From Mucilaginibacter tolerans (GTDB lineage Bacteria; Bacteroidota; Bacteroidia; Sphingobacteriales; Sphingobacteriaceae): DNA of 64,000 nucleotides. The stretch covers positions 62,001-126,000 of the forward strand of contig NZ_JAUMKB010000012.1 of assembly GCF_030519375.1 (NCBI RefSeq), given 5' to 3'. Of the stretch, positions 43,143-52,074 are shown piece after piece. Within the stretch, counting starts at the first letter, position 1; each line of letters starts with the position of its first letter. The notes beneath the pieces are model-generated. The model was not told the origin of the DNA. It did not search any database and worked only from the letters and a program-made list of their open reading frames with translations. A program made the translations under genes and the position numbers.

Positions 43143-43589
43143 TTAAGGGCAAATATCGGGCGGACAAGTCTTGATGGGGGTTAAAGCCATGCCAGCTCCT
43201 GTGGCACCGCTTACGCTAGCCGCATCGAGCAAATTTATTGTCGTTCCTTTGGCTGTAACCATCATGCACGTCAATTTGTTATTATAGGCCCTATTACCAA
43301 GGTTAATGTTCGGGCTAAAGGCCCCAAAGTATATATATATACCGTCGCTGCCGGGATTGGCATTAAAAAGTGCATCTATTTTGGCTTTAGAGAAATAAGC
43401 TCTCCTGGTATCATTTTTGGCCGGATCGGGCGGGTTTGAACTGTCCATTTTTCTAAGGGCACCATTCTCAGAAACCTGAAACAAACTGAACAGATGATCG
43501 GATAAATCTTGCACCTGTGAATTTGTCAACAAATCTCTTTGCTCAAAGTCGCCTGCCACGGCATTTTCGTTTTTAATTGGGGGTTCCAT
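43143..43589 (-). CDS. Small protein with conserved-looking CPPDICP tail
   Basis: A 148-residue protein without signal peptide or membrane segment. The middle contains a G-S-D-G-I-Y-I-Y-F-G-A-F strand pair and K-L-T-C-M-M-V; the last nine residues are KTCPPDICP with two of its three cysteines. Related proteins with a G-I-x-I-Y-F-G core occur in Bacteroidota as uncharacterised families. It is the first gene of the operon, 15 nt before the 7-TM gene. It could be a ligand, a chaperone or a cytoplasmic partner of the signalling module. Function unknown. Confidence 0.65.
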   Translation of the reverse strand: MEPPIKNENAVAGDFEQRDLLTNSQVQDLSDHLFSLFQVSENGALRKMDSSNPPDPAKNDTRRAYFSKAKIDALFNANPGSDGIYIYFGAFSPNINLGNRAYNNKLTCMMVTAKGTTINLLDAASVSGATGAGMALTPIKTCPPDICP

Positions 43590-43712
43590 TTCAGTTAGGG
43601 TTTAAATGTAAATAATTTGATTAATTATACACTAAATTCCTCAAATAATCAGGACTTTATATCCGTTATTACACCTATTTTATACCGTAAAAACACCCTA
43701 TCGGAAAGTTAA

Positions 43713-46007
43713 TTAATTTTCGATGTCATGCCCCGCGGCTTCGCGGGCCATTTCATGTATAATATCGTCGAGTCGGTTCAACTCAGTTTGGAAATGCTTT
43801 AATAGTTCTGTATCCATGGGCTGTCCTTTCAGCATTTCTGATAAGGCCTTCAGATTGGCCAGCGGACTTCGTATCAGGTGGGATTGTTTCCAGGCCATGC
43901 CTTTTATACTGTCGATATGGTCCTGAATGCGCTCGTATGCAGTTTGCAGATTCTGCTCGGCATTTTTCCTTTCGGTAATATCATACAACGCCACCAGCAT
44001 CCCGGATATGCGATCACTCCCATCAGTTAAGGGTGAAAGCTTCACATCATACCACCGCAATGTGCCATCGTCCTGAGGATAATCAACTTCGTAGTTAATA
44101 TGCCGTCCCTCCGTTACCTGTTTTGCTAAATCAACGACCTTTGTCCAGCGATACGCGGGTATAAAATCGCCGAGATAATCGCCTTCTTTAGGTATATGGC
44201 GGTATTGTTCCCTGATAAAATCAAAAGCAGTAGGGTTATAGGCGAGCAGTCTGAAATTGGTATCAAAAGAAGCATAAGCGGTGTCGGTAGTGCTCAATAT
44301 TGTTTGCAGGTTAGCCTCTGATTTCCGTAACGAGTCCTCTGCTTTGAGCCTTTCAGTCACATCATTAGTGAGCGAAAGCCGTACCGCTCTGCCTTCAAAC
44401 ACAATATCATTGGCAACCACTTGAATAAACATTACCGTCCCGTTCTTTTTCACATGGCGTACAATATTTCTTTCTGTGCCAATATTCATATTTTTTCCCC
44501 ACTCCCGCATTTGTAACCCCCGGTCCTCGGGTACCCTGAAAGCGGTAACTTCCATGTTTGGCAGTTCATCCTTTGCATATCCATACTGATCAGCAGCCGC
44601 ATCATTTGCTGCAATAACCCGCATGGTGGCCTTATCGACCATCCAAAGTGGCAGGGGATTACTTTCAAACAGTAATTTATATTGTTGCTCTGAGGACCTT
44701 AACTCGGTTTCGATGTCTTTACGGTAAGTGATATCACGGGCCATTACCAGCACACGATCATCCATAAACCTTTTCACGTTGATCTCTACCGGGAAAACAT
44801 CTCCGCTTTTGCGCATAAATCGCCGCTCGCGAAACTCTGAATACTCGGCGCCTTTCATACTCTTGGGTAGCGGGTCAATTTTCAATTCTTCTGGGTCAAC
44901 AATTGCTTCTACCTTTAATTGCAACAATTCATTACGTGTATAACCCATCATTTTACACATACTGGCGTTAACATCTGTAAAGCACCCGTCGCTATCCAAT
45001 ACATAAATCGCATCTGACGCATGCTCGATCAGCGACCGGTATTTTTCTTCACTCTTTTGATATTCAGCCGAACGTTCTTCCACTCTTTTCTCCAATTCCG
45101 CATTCATTTGTTTCACTTCGGCCTCGGCTTCCGATCTGCTTGCATCAATCCTATTCAGCCATATTGCTGTATTCCAAATCACAACAAGACTCACCAGCAA
45201 AAAGCAAACAGCGAGTAAGGATATCCAGATTTCTAACGAGAACAGTTTGTATTGATCGGTTTGTACCCGGATTGATCCGAAAATAATTATCATAGTGAAC
45301 ATCAGGGTAAACAGCCTTTTAGCCATCTGGTTGCCGATTAGCTTACCTGTAAACAACCAGGTGATGCCCATTCCCGGATTCAAGAGTGATGCAGCTATGG
45401 ATAAAACGAAGAAAAGAATTGCCGTATGCGTGGCCATAGAGCTGATATACAAAATGGAGGAGAACAACGATACCCCGTAGAAATACCCTACCAACGCAAT
45501 AGCGGAAAAAATTGTAACGGTGTGAAAAAGCCACTGTGCCGCCAGATCAAATGCTCGTTTTCTGAGAGCGAGCATCAAAAGACCAGACCCGAAAATGGTG
45601 ATACAGATGGCAGAATTAACGGCCATGCGACCCAAAAAAAGATGGCTTGAAGAGACTTTCTCTGTATCCTTTACAAATAACTCGTCAATGCCTGCATTAA
45701 AATGAAATATGAATTGCAACAGGGTGACCAATCCGATAAGCGTCCCGGCAAACGACAGAAAAAGATAGAGTATATTCCGGTATTTTCTCTGAGGGTACTG
45801 GGTCGTTAGTAATGCTCCGCCTAATAAAACAAAACTCAAAGCCGTGTTAAACACCATATTTACAAAACCTGGTATTATCCGCTTTAGAATCAATATATTT
45901 AATATCCAGCCAAGAATAACAACTATGCCTGTTGCAATAGCAATGCAGCTGATTATCGTAATTGTTTTATTCTTCCCGAGGATAGCCATAAGAGACCTGA
46001 ACATCAT
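43713..46007 (-). CDS. Membrane PAS-domain protein ending after the dimerisation helix
   Basis: A 764-residue protein. The N-terminal 280 residues hold about eight hydrophobic segments (MASE-like sensing region). A coiled coil (residues 290-325, RSEAEAEVKQMNAELEKRVEER) leads to three PAS domains with PAC ends (about 325-440, 445-565, 570-690). The last 70 residues form a kinase-type helical hairpin with a candidate histidine in WKQSHLIRSPLANLK. The protein stops there: the ATP-binding domain is missing, and no remnant follows. It may be a phosphotransfer protein or a sensor working with another kinase. The domain calls are strong; the mode of action is unknown. Confidence 0.82.
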   Translation of the reverse strand: MMFRSLMAILGKNKTITIISCIAIATGIVVILGWILNILILKRIIPGFVNMVFNTALSFVLLGGALLTTQYPQRKYRNILYLFLSFAGTLIGLVTLLQFIFHFNAGIDELFVKDTEKVSSSHLFLGRMAVNSAICITIFGSGLLMLALRKRAFDLAAQWLFHTVTIFSAIALVGYFYGVSLFSSILYISSMATHTAILFFVLSIAASLLNPGMGITWLFTGKLIGNQMAKRLFTLMFTMIIIFGSIRVQTDQYKLFSLEIWISLLAVCFLLVSLVVIWNTAIWLNRIDASRSEAEAEVKQMNAELEKRVEERSAEYQKSEEKYRSLIEHASDAIYVLDSDGCFTDVNASMCKMMGYTRNELLQLKVEAIVDPEELKIDPLPKSMKGAEYSEFRERRFMRKSGDVFPVEINVKRFMDDRVLVMARDITYRKDIETELRSSEQQYKLLFESNPLPLWMVDKATMRVIAANDAAADQYGYAKDELPNMEVTAFRVPEDRGLQMREWGKNMNIGTERNIVRHVKKNGTVMFIQVVANDIVFEGRAVRLSLTNDVTERLKAEDSLRKSEANLQTILSTTDTAYASFDTNFRLLAYNPTAFDFIREQYRHIPKEGDYLGDFIPAYRWTKVVDLAKQVTEGRHINYEVDYPQDDGTLRWYDVKLSPLTDGSDRISGMLVALYDITERKNAEQNLQTAYERIQDHIDSIKGMAWKQSHLIRSPLANLKALSEMLKGQPMDTELLKHFQTELNRLDDIIHEMAREAAGHDIEN

Positions 46008-46151
46008 TATACGTTCGAAACGAAGTCAGGGTTTGTTCTTTGGTTTAACTATAGGGTAATTTTTGATAATTCTGCAGGAAAAATCGTTTGATATTTCTCC
46101 AGAGGTCTGATTATAGTTAAGTCTTGAAGTTAACTACTGGTTATAAAGTAG

Positions 46152-46931
46152 TCAAATAGCTCTTTTACCTTCTAAAAATCCTTTTAATGTTTGCTGAGTG
46201 AATTCCGATAAAACCAATTCTCCGCTGATAGCCGCTCGCTCGGCGAGTAATTCGTCCCAGTTTTCGGTGCCTTCCCACAGAATCTGCTTCAGACCATGTA
46301 AGGCTTCGGGGTGATAGGAAGCGAGTTTTTGCGTTAGTGCATCTACTTCGGCATCCAGGGTGCTGATATCGGGGTAAACATCATTATATAAGCCTTTTTC
46401 TTTTGCCCAGGTGGCGGTTTGAAAGTCTACCGCCCTAACTGTTAGCTGTGAAAATGCAGGTAAGCCTATTTTGCGTATCACAGCAGGCGATATGACAAAT
46501 GGGCCAATGCCGATTGCCAATTCACTCAACTTGATGGAAGCTGCTTCGGTCGCCAGGCAATAATCAGCTGCTGCTGCCAGTCCAACCCCACCGCCTACCG
46601 CTTTGCCCTGTATCCTTGCGATGATGATCTTTGGCGATTTTCGACAGGCATTGATCACCCGCGCAAAGCCCGAAAAAAATTCAGCACCTGCGTCTTTGTC
46701 TTTTATTTGAACAAGTTCCGCAAAGCTGGCGCCGGCACAGAAAGTGCGGTCGCCTTCGCTTTTCAATAGGATTACTCTTGTCTCCGGATTTTTTCCTGCA
46801 CTCTTTATTTCGGTACAAAGTTGTTTCAAAAGATCAGCGGGCAGCGAATTCTGTGAAGGGTGGTAAAAAGTAATCGTACTGATGCCGTCTTTCAGATCGG
46901 CGGTTACATATCCGTTTGGAGTTTCAGGCAT
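46152..46931 (-). CDS. Enoyl-CoA hydratase/isomerase family protein
   Basis: A 259-residue crotonase-fold protein. The oxyanion-hole and substrate stretches are GDRTFCAGASFAELVQIKD near residue 60 and IQGKAVGGGVGLAAAADYCLATE near residue 105. The usual second catalytic glutamate position near residue 128-138 reads I-K-L-S-E-L-A-I-G-I, as in isomerase/hydratase members. The CoA substrate is unknown; a role in fatty-acid or branched-chain breakdown is typical. It stands alone between the PAS protein and the divergent receiver gene. Confidence 0.88.
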   Translation of the reverse strand: MPETPNGYVTADLKDGISTITFYHPSQNSLPADLLKQLCTEIKSAGKNPETRVILLKSEGDRTFCAGASFAELVQIKDKDAGAEFFSGFARVINACRKSPKIIIARIQGKAVGGGVGLAAAADYCLATEAASIKLSELAIGIGPFVISPAVIRKIGLPAFSQLTVRAVDFQTATWAKEKGLYNDVYPDISTLDAEVDALTQKLASYHPEALHGLKQILWEGTENWDELLAERAAISGELVLSEFTQQTLKGFLEGKRAI

Positions 46932-47111
46932 AGTCGGATTTCAAAGATTCGTGTAAATGTCGGCACATTTTAGTTACTATACAACAATCCGCTGGTTCGC
47001 CGGAAGTACCGCCATTAAATAAATTTACTTTGCTAACCCAAGCTAATTCATCTAAATTTCATCTAATCTAATATTTTTGTACTAATTTAATTATTTAACT
47101 AAGATTTAATC

Positions 47112-47462
47112 TTGAAAATATTAGTCGTCGAGGATAATATCGATATCAAAGAATTATTAGGCTATGTTTTGGAAGATGCGGGGCACGAAATGATCTCTTG
47201 TTTGGACGGGAGTTCGCTGACCAATCTTGACATGATCAAACCTGAGCTTATTTTATTGGATGATAAACTGGCGACGGTATGGGGAAGCGATCTTTGTATC
47301 CGGTTAAAAAACGATAATACCACAAAAAATATCCCGGTAATACTGATGTCAGCTATGCCTAACCTTGCTGAAATAGCTCGAAATTGCCTTGCTGACGCCT
47401 ACTTAGAAAAGCCTTTCAATATTGAAACAGTCATTCAGCTGATCAAAGATTTTGTGAGATAA
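47112..47462 (+). CDS. Single-domain response regulator (second orphan receiver)
   Basis: A 116-residue CheY-like receiver. The start is a TTG at 47112, because an in-frame stop at 47100 leaves no earlier codon. It has the acidic pair Glu7/Asp8 (VVEDN), acceptor Asp50 (LILLDDKL) and the lysine of YLEKPFNIE near residue 100. There is no output domain. A TATTTTTG box at 47072-47079 may be its -7 element. It is a paralog of the receiver at 35028-35396, and no kinase gene is adjacent, so its partner is unknown. It may exchange phosphate with one of the incomplete sensors in this region. Confidence 0.87.
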   Translation: MKILVVEDNIDIKELLGYVLEDAGHEMISCLDGSSLTNLDMIKPELILLDDKLATVWGSDLCIRLKNDNTTKNIPVILMSAMPNLAEIARNCLADAYLEKPFNIETVIQLIKDFVR

Positions 47463-47527
47463 CAGTTCCTTTTATTTTCAAACCAGTTATGTATTTTAGT
47501 TATTATTAACTGAAATCTTTTAGGCAA

Positions 47528-47857
47528 ATGGCTGATATTGAAACCGCACGACAGATTGCATTATCGCTTCCAAACGTAGAAGAATATGTTCATGTTGGCC
47601 GTCCGGCGTTTAAGGTTAAAAGCAAACGGACATTTGTAACATTATGGCCTGCTGATAATCGCATGACGGCAATCCTTTCACCAATAGATCAATCCGTATT
47701 TCATTCATTTGACCCTGATATATTTTATCCGATACCCAATAAATGGGGATTGAAAGGCGCTACTTATGTCGAACTTTCAAAAGTGAGGTTGGATATGCTT
47801 GAAGATGTTATCACCACAGCCTGGGAAACAGCTGGCTTAAAAACTTCCAAAAGATAA
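47528..47857 (+). CDS. MmcQ/YjbR family protein
   Basis: A 109-residue protein of the MmcQ/YjbR double-wing family: A-R-Q-I-A-L-S-L-P-N-V-E-E at the start, GRPAFKVKSKRTFVTLW near residue 25, and a closing V-E-L-S-K-V-R-L-D-M-L-E-D-V-I. The fold resembles DNA-binding proteins, but no DNA target is known for most members. It follows the receiver gene after 65 nt and precedes an exported glycosidase. Confidence 0.88.
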   Translation: MADIETARQIALSLPNVEEYVHVGRPAFKVKSKRTFVTLWPADNRMTAILSPIDQSVFHSFDPDIFYPIPNKWGLKGATYVELSKVRLDMLEDVITTAWETAGLKTSKR

Positions 47858-47919
47858 ATATTAAATCTATCTTCGGTACAAAGCCTGCAAGTCACCCCCG
47901 TTTACTTAATGAACCTGAT

Positions 47920-49389
47920 ATGAATACTAAGCCTGCTTTCTTATTGACTTTATTAATAACTGTCGTTTGCACAAATGTATTTAGCCAACCTGTGCGGCAA
48001 AACGGAATTTACAATGTTAGATCGTTCGGAGCTAAAGGAGATGGCAACAATCTTGATTCAAAAGCCATCAATAAAGCAATCAAAGTAGCGGCGGATGCGG
48101 GAGGCGGAACGGTTTATCTGCCTGCCGGAAATTATCTGTCAGGGTCGATCCATTTAAAAAGTAATATTTCCCTTTACCTCGACCAGGGTGCAACTATTGT
48201 TGCTACCAGTGAAAACGCCGGTGAGGTTTACGACCAGGAGGAGCAAACCGTCAACACAACCTACCAGGATTTTGGGCATAGTCATTTTCACAACTCCCTA
48301 ATCTGGGGCGAGAGCCTGCACGATGTTTCTATCCTGGGGCCTGGTATGATCTGGGGAAAAGGGCTAATAAATGATTATAAGAAAGACAGTAAGGTGGCTA
48401 ACAAGTCGCTGGTTTTATATAAATGCCGGAATGTCATCATCCGCGATGTTACTTTTCTGCACGCAGGATGGTTTGCTATTCTGGCAACAGGAGTTGATAA
48501 TCTGACCATCGATAATCTAAAAATGGACACCAACCGCGACGGAATGGATATTGATTGCTGTCGCAATGTACGTATCTCTAATTGCAGTGTCAACTCACCT
48601 TATGATGACGGTATTTGCCTGAAAAGCACCTATGCATTGGGCTTTGCCCGGGCTACCGAGAATGTTACGATAACCAATTGTCAGGTTAGTGGTTACGACG
48701 AAGGCAGCTTTCTCGAGGGCACCTATAAACGCACCGAAAACCAACATTACGGTTTGCATCCCACAGGGCGTATTAAGTTCGGCACTGAATCAAACGGTGG
48801 CTTTAAAAATATTGCCATTACTAACTGCGTGTTTGACTACTGCCGTGGACTGGCACTGGAGGCCGTAGACGGAGCCTTGCTGGAAGATGTGGAGATCAGC
48901 AACATTACGATGCGCGACATCGTGAACGCACCAATATTTTTACGCCTCGGTGCCCGTATGCGCGGACCGGAAGGGACTCCGGTTGGCGAAATCCGTCGGG
49001 TATCTATCAGTAATGTTCGCATTTACAATGCGGATGTGGAACAAGCTTGTATAATAACCGGCATACCTGGCCATCCTATCAAAGACCTCGATCTGAATAA
49101 TATCCGCATTTATTTTAAAGGTGGTGGCAAAGTGCAGGATGCTGCAAAAGTACCCGAACTGGAAAAGAATTATCCTGAGCCATCCATGTTCGGCACCACA
49201 GCAGCCTACGGCTTTTATATTCGCCATGTGGATGGATTAAAGTTACGTGATGTCGAAGTAAGTTATCTGAATGAGGAGGTTCGTCCTGCTCTTGTGATGG
49301 ATGATGTGAAGGGGCTGGATTCACATAATGTGAAAGGACAAACAGTAAAGGGCGTGCAGGAGATTGAATATTTAAATACGGATCATTGA
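47920..49389 (+). CDS. Exported glycoside hydrolase family 28 (polygalacturonase-like)
   Basis: A 489-residue exported enzyme (signal LLTLLITVVCTNVFSQ). The pectate-lyase-like N-terminal region reads YNVRSFGAKGDGNNLDSKAINKAI. The right-handed helix carries GH28 catalytic features: TNRDGMDIDCC and SPYDDGICLKS supply the acidic residues, and GRIKFGTESNGG matches the R-I-K motif. GH28 enzymes hydrolyse polygalacturonan or related pectic chains. No SusCD pair or other pectinase is adjacent, so it may be a stand-alone gene. The exact substrate (galacturonan or rhamnogalacturonan) is unknown. Confidence 0.9.
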   Translation: MNTKPAFLLTLLITVVCTNVFSQPVRQNGIYNVRSFGAKGDGNNLDSKAINKAIKVAADAGGGTVYLPAGNYLSGSIHLKSNISLYLDQGATIVATSENAGEVYDQEEQTVNTTYQDFGHSHFHNSLIWGESLHDVSILGPGMIWGKGLINDYKKDSKVANKSLVLYKCRNVIIRDVTFLHAGWFAILATGVDNLTIDNLKMDTNRDGMDIDCCRNVRISNCSVNSPYDDGICLKSTYALGFARATENVTITNCQVSGYDEGSFLEGTYKRTENQHYGLHPTGRIKFGTESNGGFKNIAITNCVFDYCRGLALEAVDGALLEDVEISNITMRDIVNAPIFLRLGARMRGPEGTPVGEIRRVSISNVRIYNADVEQACIITGIPGHPIKDLDLNNIRIYFKGGGKVQDAAKVPELEKNYPEPSMFGTTAAYGFYIRHVDGLKLRDVEVSYLNEEVRPALVMDDVKGLDSHNVKGQTVKGVQEIEYLNTDH

Positions 49390-49393
49390 TCAG

Positions 49394-49612
49394 CTATGCT
49401 GCAACAAAACGTTTGATATGCTCAAATTCGCCTTGCTTTTCGATCATCTCATTTTCGATATCAAAATCATCTTGCAGCCCAAGCCAGAATTTTGCTGTGT
49501 TGCCAAAAAACTGACTTAATCTCAAGGCTGTATCCGCTGCAATTCTACGCTTTCCTTTTACTATTTCAGAAATACGGGTCTGAGGTATCCTTGTCTCTTT
49601 AGATAAGTATTT
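49394..49612 (-). pseudogene. HigA-type antitoxin, 5'-truncated remnant
   Basis: Reading the minus strand from 49612 gives 72 codons: KYLSKETRIPQTRISEIVKG, then RRIAADTALRLSQFFGN and AKFWLGLQDDFDIENE, ending V-A-A and TAG at 49394-49396. This is the helix-turn-helix core and C-terminus of a HigA-family antidote. A TGA lies immediately upstream in frame, and no start codon precedes the conserved part. A neighbouring frame upstream (…HPFYSIAKSNENTY) continues it only after a shift. No HigB toxin gene is beside it. It is a decayed toxin-antitoxin leftover in the 300-bp gap after the GH28 gene. Confidence 0.75.
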
Positions 49613-49689
49613 TCATTTGATTTGGCAATACTATAAAACGGATGTAACCTGTTTTCATTTTCGGTTGTCAAATCCTCAAACTTAAAACG

Positions 49690-50286
49690 ATGAGGATCAA
49701 ACTAAACGCGGCTTCCCTCTTCCTGGCACCGCTGTTTTATGCAGTTTCCAGCTTCTTTTGGAAAACCCAAAGTCAATATGGAACTTACGACACAACGTCT
49801 GGCTTGCTTCTGATCATCGGCAGTATATTCTGGGTACCTGCATTCCTGGCATTATTTGATATGCTACGCGAACGGGCACCCAATTACGCTTCATGGGGCT
49901 TCTTACTTGCCGTTTATGGATGTCTGTGCGGCGGCGTAGCTTTTGCTTTACGGGATATTTTGACAGTGATGTTCAACATTCCTCATCATACCCTGTTGGT
50001 TGCGCTTTCTCAATACCCGGTTCTTACCAATATCATTTTCTGGATTGGTGGACCGGCATTCCCAATTAGCTTATTGATATTGGGCATCGTACTGGCACGC
50101 ACCCGTACTGTTCCGGTTTGGGTGGGAATCCTGATCGCTATTGCAGGGGCATTGTTTCCTGCATCCCGAATTCCGAGAATTGAGTGGATAGCCCATGTGG
50201 TTGATTTTATGATGCTCGTTCCATTGGCTTATATTTCATGGCAAATGTTAACTAATAACTTGCGCTTGTTTACAACGAGTGCATAA
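49690..50286 (+). CDS. Hypothetical membrane protein
   Basis: A 198-residue membrane protein with about six hydrophobic segments (near residues 8-24, 38-58, 68-90, 106-130, 140-158, 170-188). The order and short loops resemble small DUF4386-like membrane proteins, but no firm family motif is seen. It starts with an ATG 78 nt after the HigA remnant and faces the LytTR operon. Function unknown. Confidence 0.7.
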   Translation: MRIKLNAASLFLAPLFYAVSSFFWKTQSQYGTYDTTSGLLLIIGSIFWVPAFLALFDMLRERAPNYASWGFLLAVYGCLCGGVAFALRDILTVMFNIPHHTLLVALSQYPVLTNIIFWIGGPAFPISLLILGIVLARTRTVPVWVGILIAIAGALFPASRIPRIEWIAHVVDFMMLVPLAYISWQMLTNNLRLFTTSA

Positions 50287-50309
50287 CATGGCCGCTGGAA
50301 AGATCGATC

Positions 50310-51005
50310 TTATCTGATAATCTGCCCCAACACTTCCTCGCGCAGATACTTACTTACCGGTACCTGGTAGGTTTGAACATGCAGCGTATTTCCTTCAATC
50401 GAACTGATTTTATCTACAGCCACCACATACGATCTGTGGCTCTGAATAAACTGTTTTGACGGCAATTTATCCAGTAGCGCCTTGATAGTGCAGTGTGTGA
50501 TGATCTTTTTATTTTCAAGATAGATGGCCACATAGTTTTCCATCCCCTCGATGAACAGTATATCGCTGAAGACGATCTTCTCCAATCGTCCGTTCGACTT
50601 GACAAACAGGTAAGGAACGTTATTAGTCGACTGTTCTCGCAATGCGAAATAATCCCTGGCTTTCCAGGTCGCTTTCAGGAAACGGTCGTAGGAGATCGGC
50701 TTTAAAAGGTAATCCATCACGTCCAGCTCAAAGCCCTGGATAGCATAATGCTCAAAGGCCGTAGTAAATATTACCTTAGGCGGATTGCGTAATGCCCTTA
50801 AAAACTCTACTCCGGTAATATGCGGCATCTGGATATCGAGGAATAGCAGATCAACCGGTTGTTGCTGCAGCATATTGCTTAGTTGCAACGCATCTTCGCA
50901 TGAACCTTTCAGATCTAAGAAGTCGATCTTTTCAACATAACCCTGCAAACCTTTACGGGCAAAGGGCTCATCATCGGTGATTATACAACTGATTTTATCG
51001 CTCAT
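50310..51005 (-). CDS. LytTR-type response regulator
   Basis: A 231-residue two-component regulator. Receiver: Asp11/Asp12 (IITDDEPF), acceptor Asp57 (LLFLDIQMPHITG), and a lysine in DYLLKPISYDRF near residue 104. The C-terminal LytTR DNA-binding domain (about 130-231) contains DILFIEGMENYVAIYLENKK, FIQSHRSYVVAVDKI and VPVSKYLREEVLG. It overlaps the sensor kinase gene by 11 nt and certainly works with it. The direct repeats upstream of the acyltransferase gene (53431-53463) are a possible target. Confidence 0.93.
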   Translation of the reverse strand: MSDKISCIITDDEPFARKGLQGYVEKIDFLDLKGSCEDALQLSNMLQQQPVDLLFLDIQMPHITGVEFLRALRNPPKVIFTTAFEHYAIQGFELDVMDYLLKPISYDRFLKATWKARDYFALREQSTNNVPYLFVKSNGRLEKIVFSDILFIEGMENYVAIYLENKKIITHCTIKALLDKLPSKQFIQSHRSYVVAVDKISSIEGNTLHVQTYQVPVSKYLREEVLGQIIR

Positions 51006-52041
51006 ATTCCAGTTTCAGTTCAGCCTTAAAATGATCGCCGCTGTTTTCTAATAATAATAAATGTTTCCCGGGATAAAGCAGATCAAGCCTGCGTTTTAGG
51101 TTCTCCAGGCCTATTCCTCCGGCTTTTTTTATAGTTTGCTCTAGCTTTGGCACCGAATTCTCAACTTTAAAATCGATTTGCCCATCAACTACTTTTGCTC
51201 CTACTCGCATTTCGTAATCACCACCAACAAACTTAAAGGCGTTCTCAACCAAAGGCAAAAACAACAAAGGGTAAACCAATTGTCCGTTAAGCCTTTGATC
51301 AAAATCAACTTTCAGCTTCAGTTTATCCGAACTGCGTATCTTTTGCAGTTCGATAAAACTTTGCAGGTATTCTATCTCTTGCATTACGGGCACCTGCTGT
51401 TGCTGATCGTATAGCTGATAGCGCAGCAGTTCCGAAAACTTCTCAATACTTCGCTTGGCCCCCTCGGTATCTTCATCCATCTGGAAATAAATCGTATTCA
51501 GCGCGTTGAATAAAAAGTGAGGGTGATATTGCGCTTTCAAAAATTTCAATTCAGTTTCCAAATGCTCATTAGTAACCTTTTCCAGTTGAACCTTGTTATC
51601 CACATAAGCCCTCAGCCAGGTACTGCTGCGCACAATACCATAATAAACAATGGCATACAGTGTCGGGATCATATTGATATCGGCGACGTCGGCCCCGGAT
51701 ATGTACCAGGGTTTCCAGTCCGTGTGCAGGGCCATATCCATTGGTACGAATACCACATTTACCAATACAAGGTTTAGCCCCACCAATATCAGTAGTTCTC
51801 TCGCAACGCCCTGGTAGCATAACTGAGCCGGCCAACGCTTATCATAGTATTTAAACAAGCGTTGAAAAAGGTAGATAGCTATGTATCCCACAACAACCGA
51901 GCAAGCTATCTCTACAGCGTTGATATAGAACGGCCTTTCCCAGGAGCGTTGGTTCACATCGGTATCATGTAGCAGCCGGATAGTAAAATATACCAGCAAG
52001 CCGTACAGAGCGGGGAATATGTATTTTCTGAAAAAATTCAT
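50995..52041 (-). CDS. LytS-type sensor histidine kinase
   Basis: A 348-residue kinase with four membrane helices (near residues 8-22, 42-60, 84-104, 126-140) and a coiled linker. The His_kinase domain begins LKFLKAQYHPHFLFNALNTI with the phospho-accepting His175. The ATPase part has L-L-F-L-P-L-V-E-N-A-F-K and G-G-I-G-L-E-N-L-K-R-R-L. It phosphorylates the LytTR regulator encoded by the overlapping next gene. The ligand is unknown; the short loops suggest sensing in or at the membrane. Confidence 0.92.
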   Translation of the reverse strand: MNFFRKYIFPALYGLLVYFTIRLLHDTDVNQRSWERPFYINAVEIACSVVVGYIAIYLFQRLFKYYDKRWPAQLCYQGVARELLILVGLNLVLVNVVFVPMDMALHTDWKPWYISGADVADINMIPTLYAIVYYGIVRSSTWLRAYVDNKVQLEKVTNEHLETELKFLKAQYHPHFLFNALNTIYFQMDEDTEGAKRSIEKFSELLRYQLYDQQQQVPVMQEIEYLQSFIELQKIRSSDKLKLKVDFDQRLNGQLVYPLLFLPLVENAFKFVGGDYEMRVGAKVVDGQIDFKVENSVPKLEQTIKKAGGIGLENLKRRLDLLYPGKHLLLLENSGDHFKAELKLEYER

Positions 52042-52074
52042 CGATCTAAATTAGTAAACTCTAATCACAATAAC

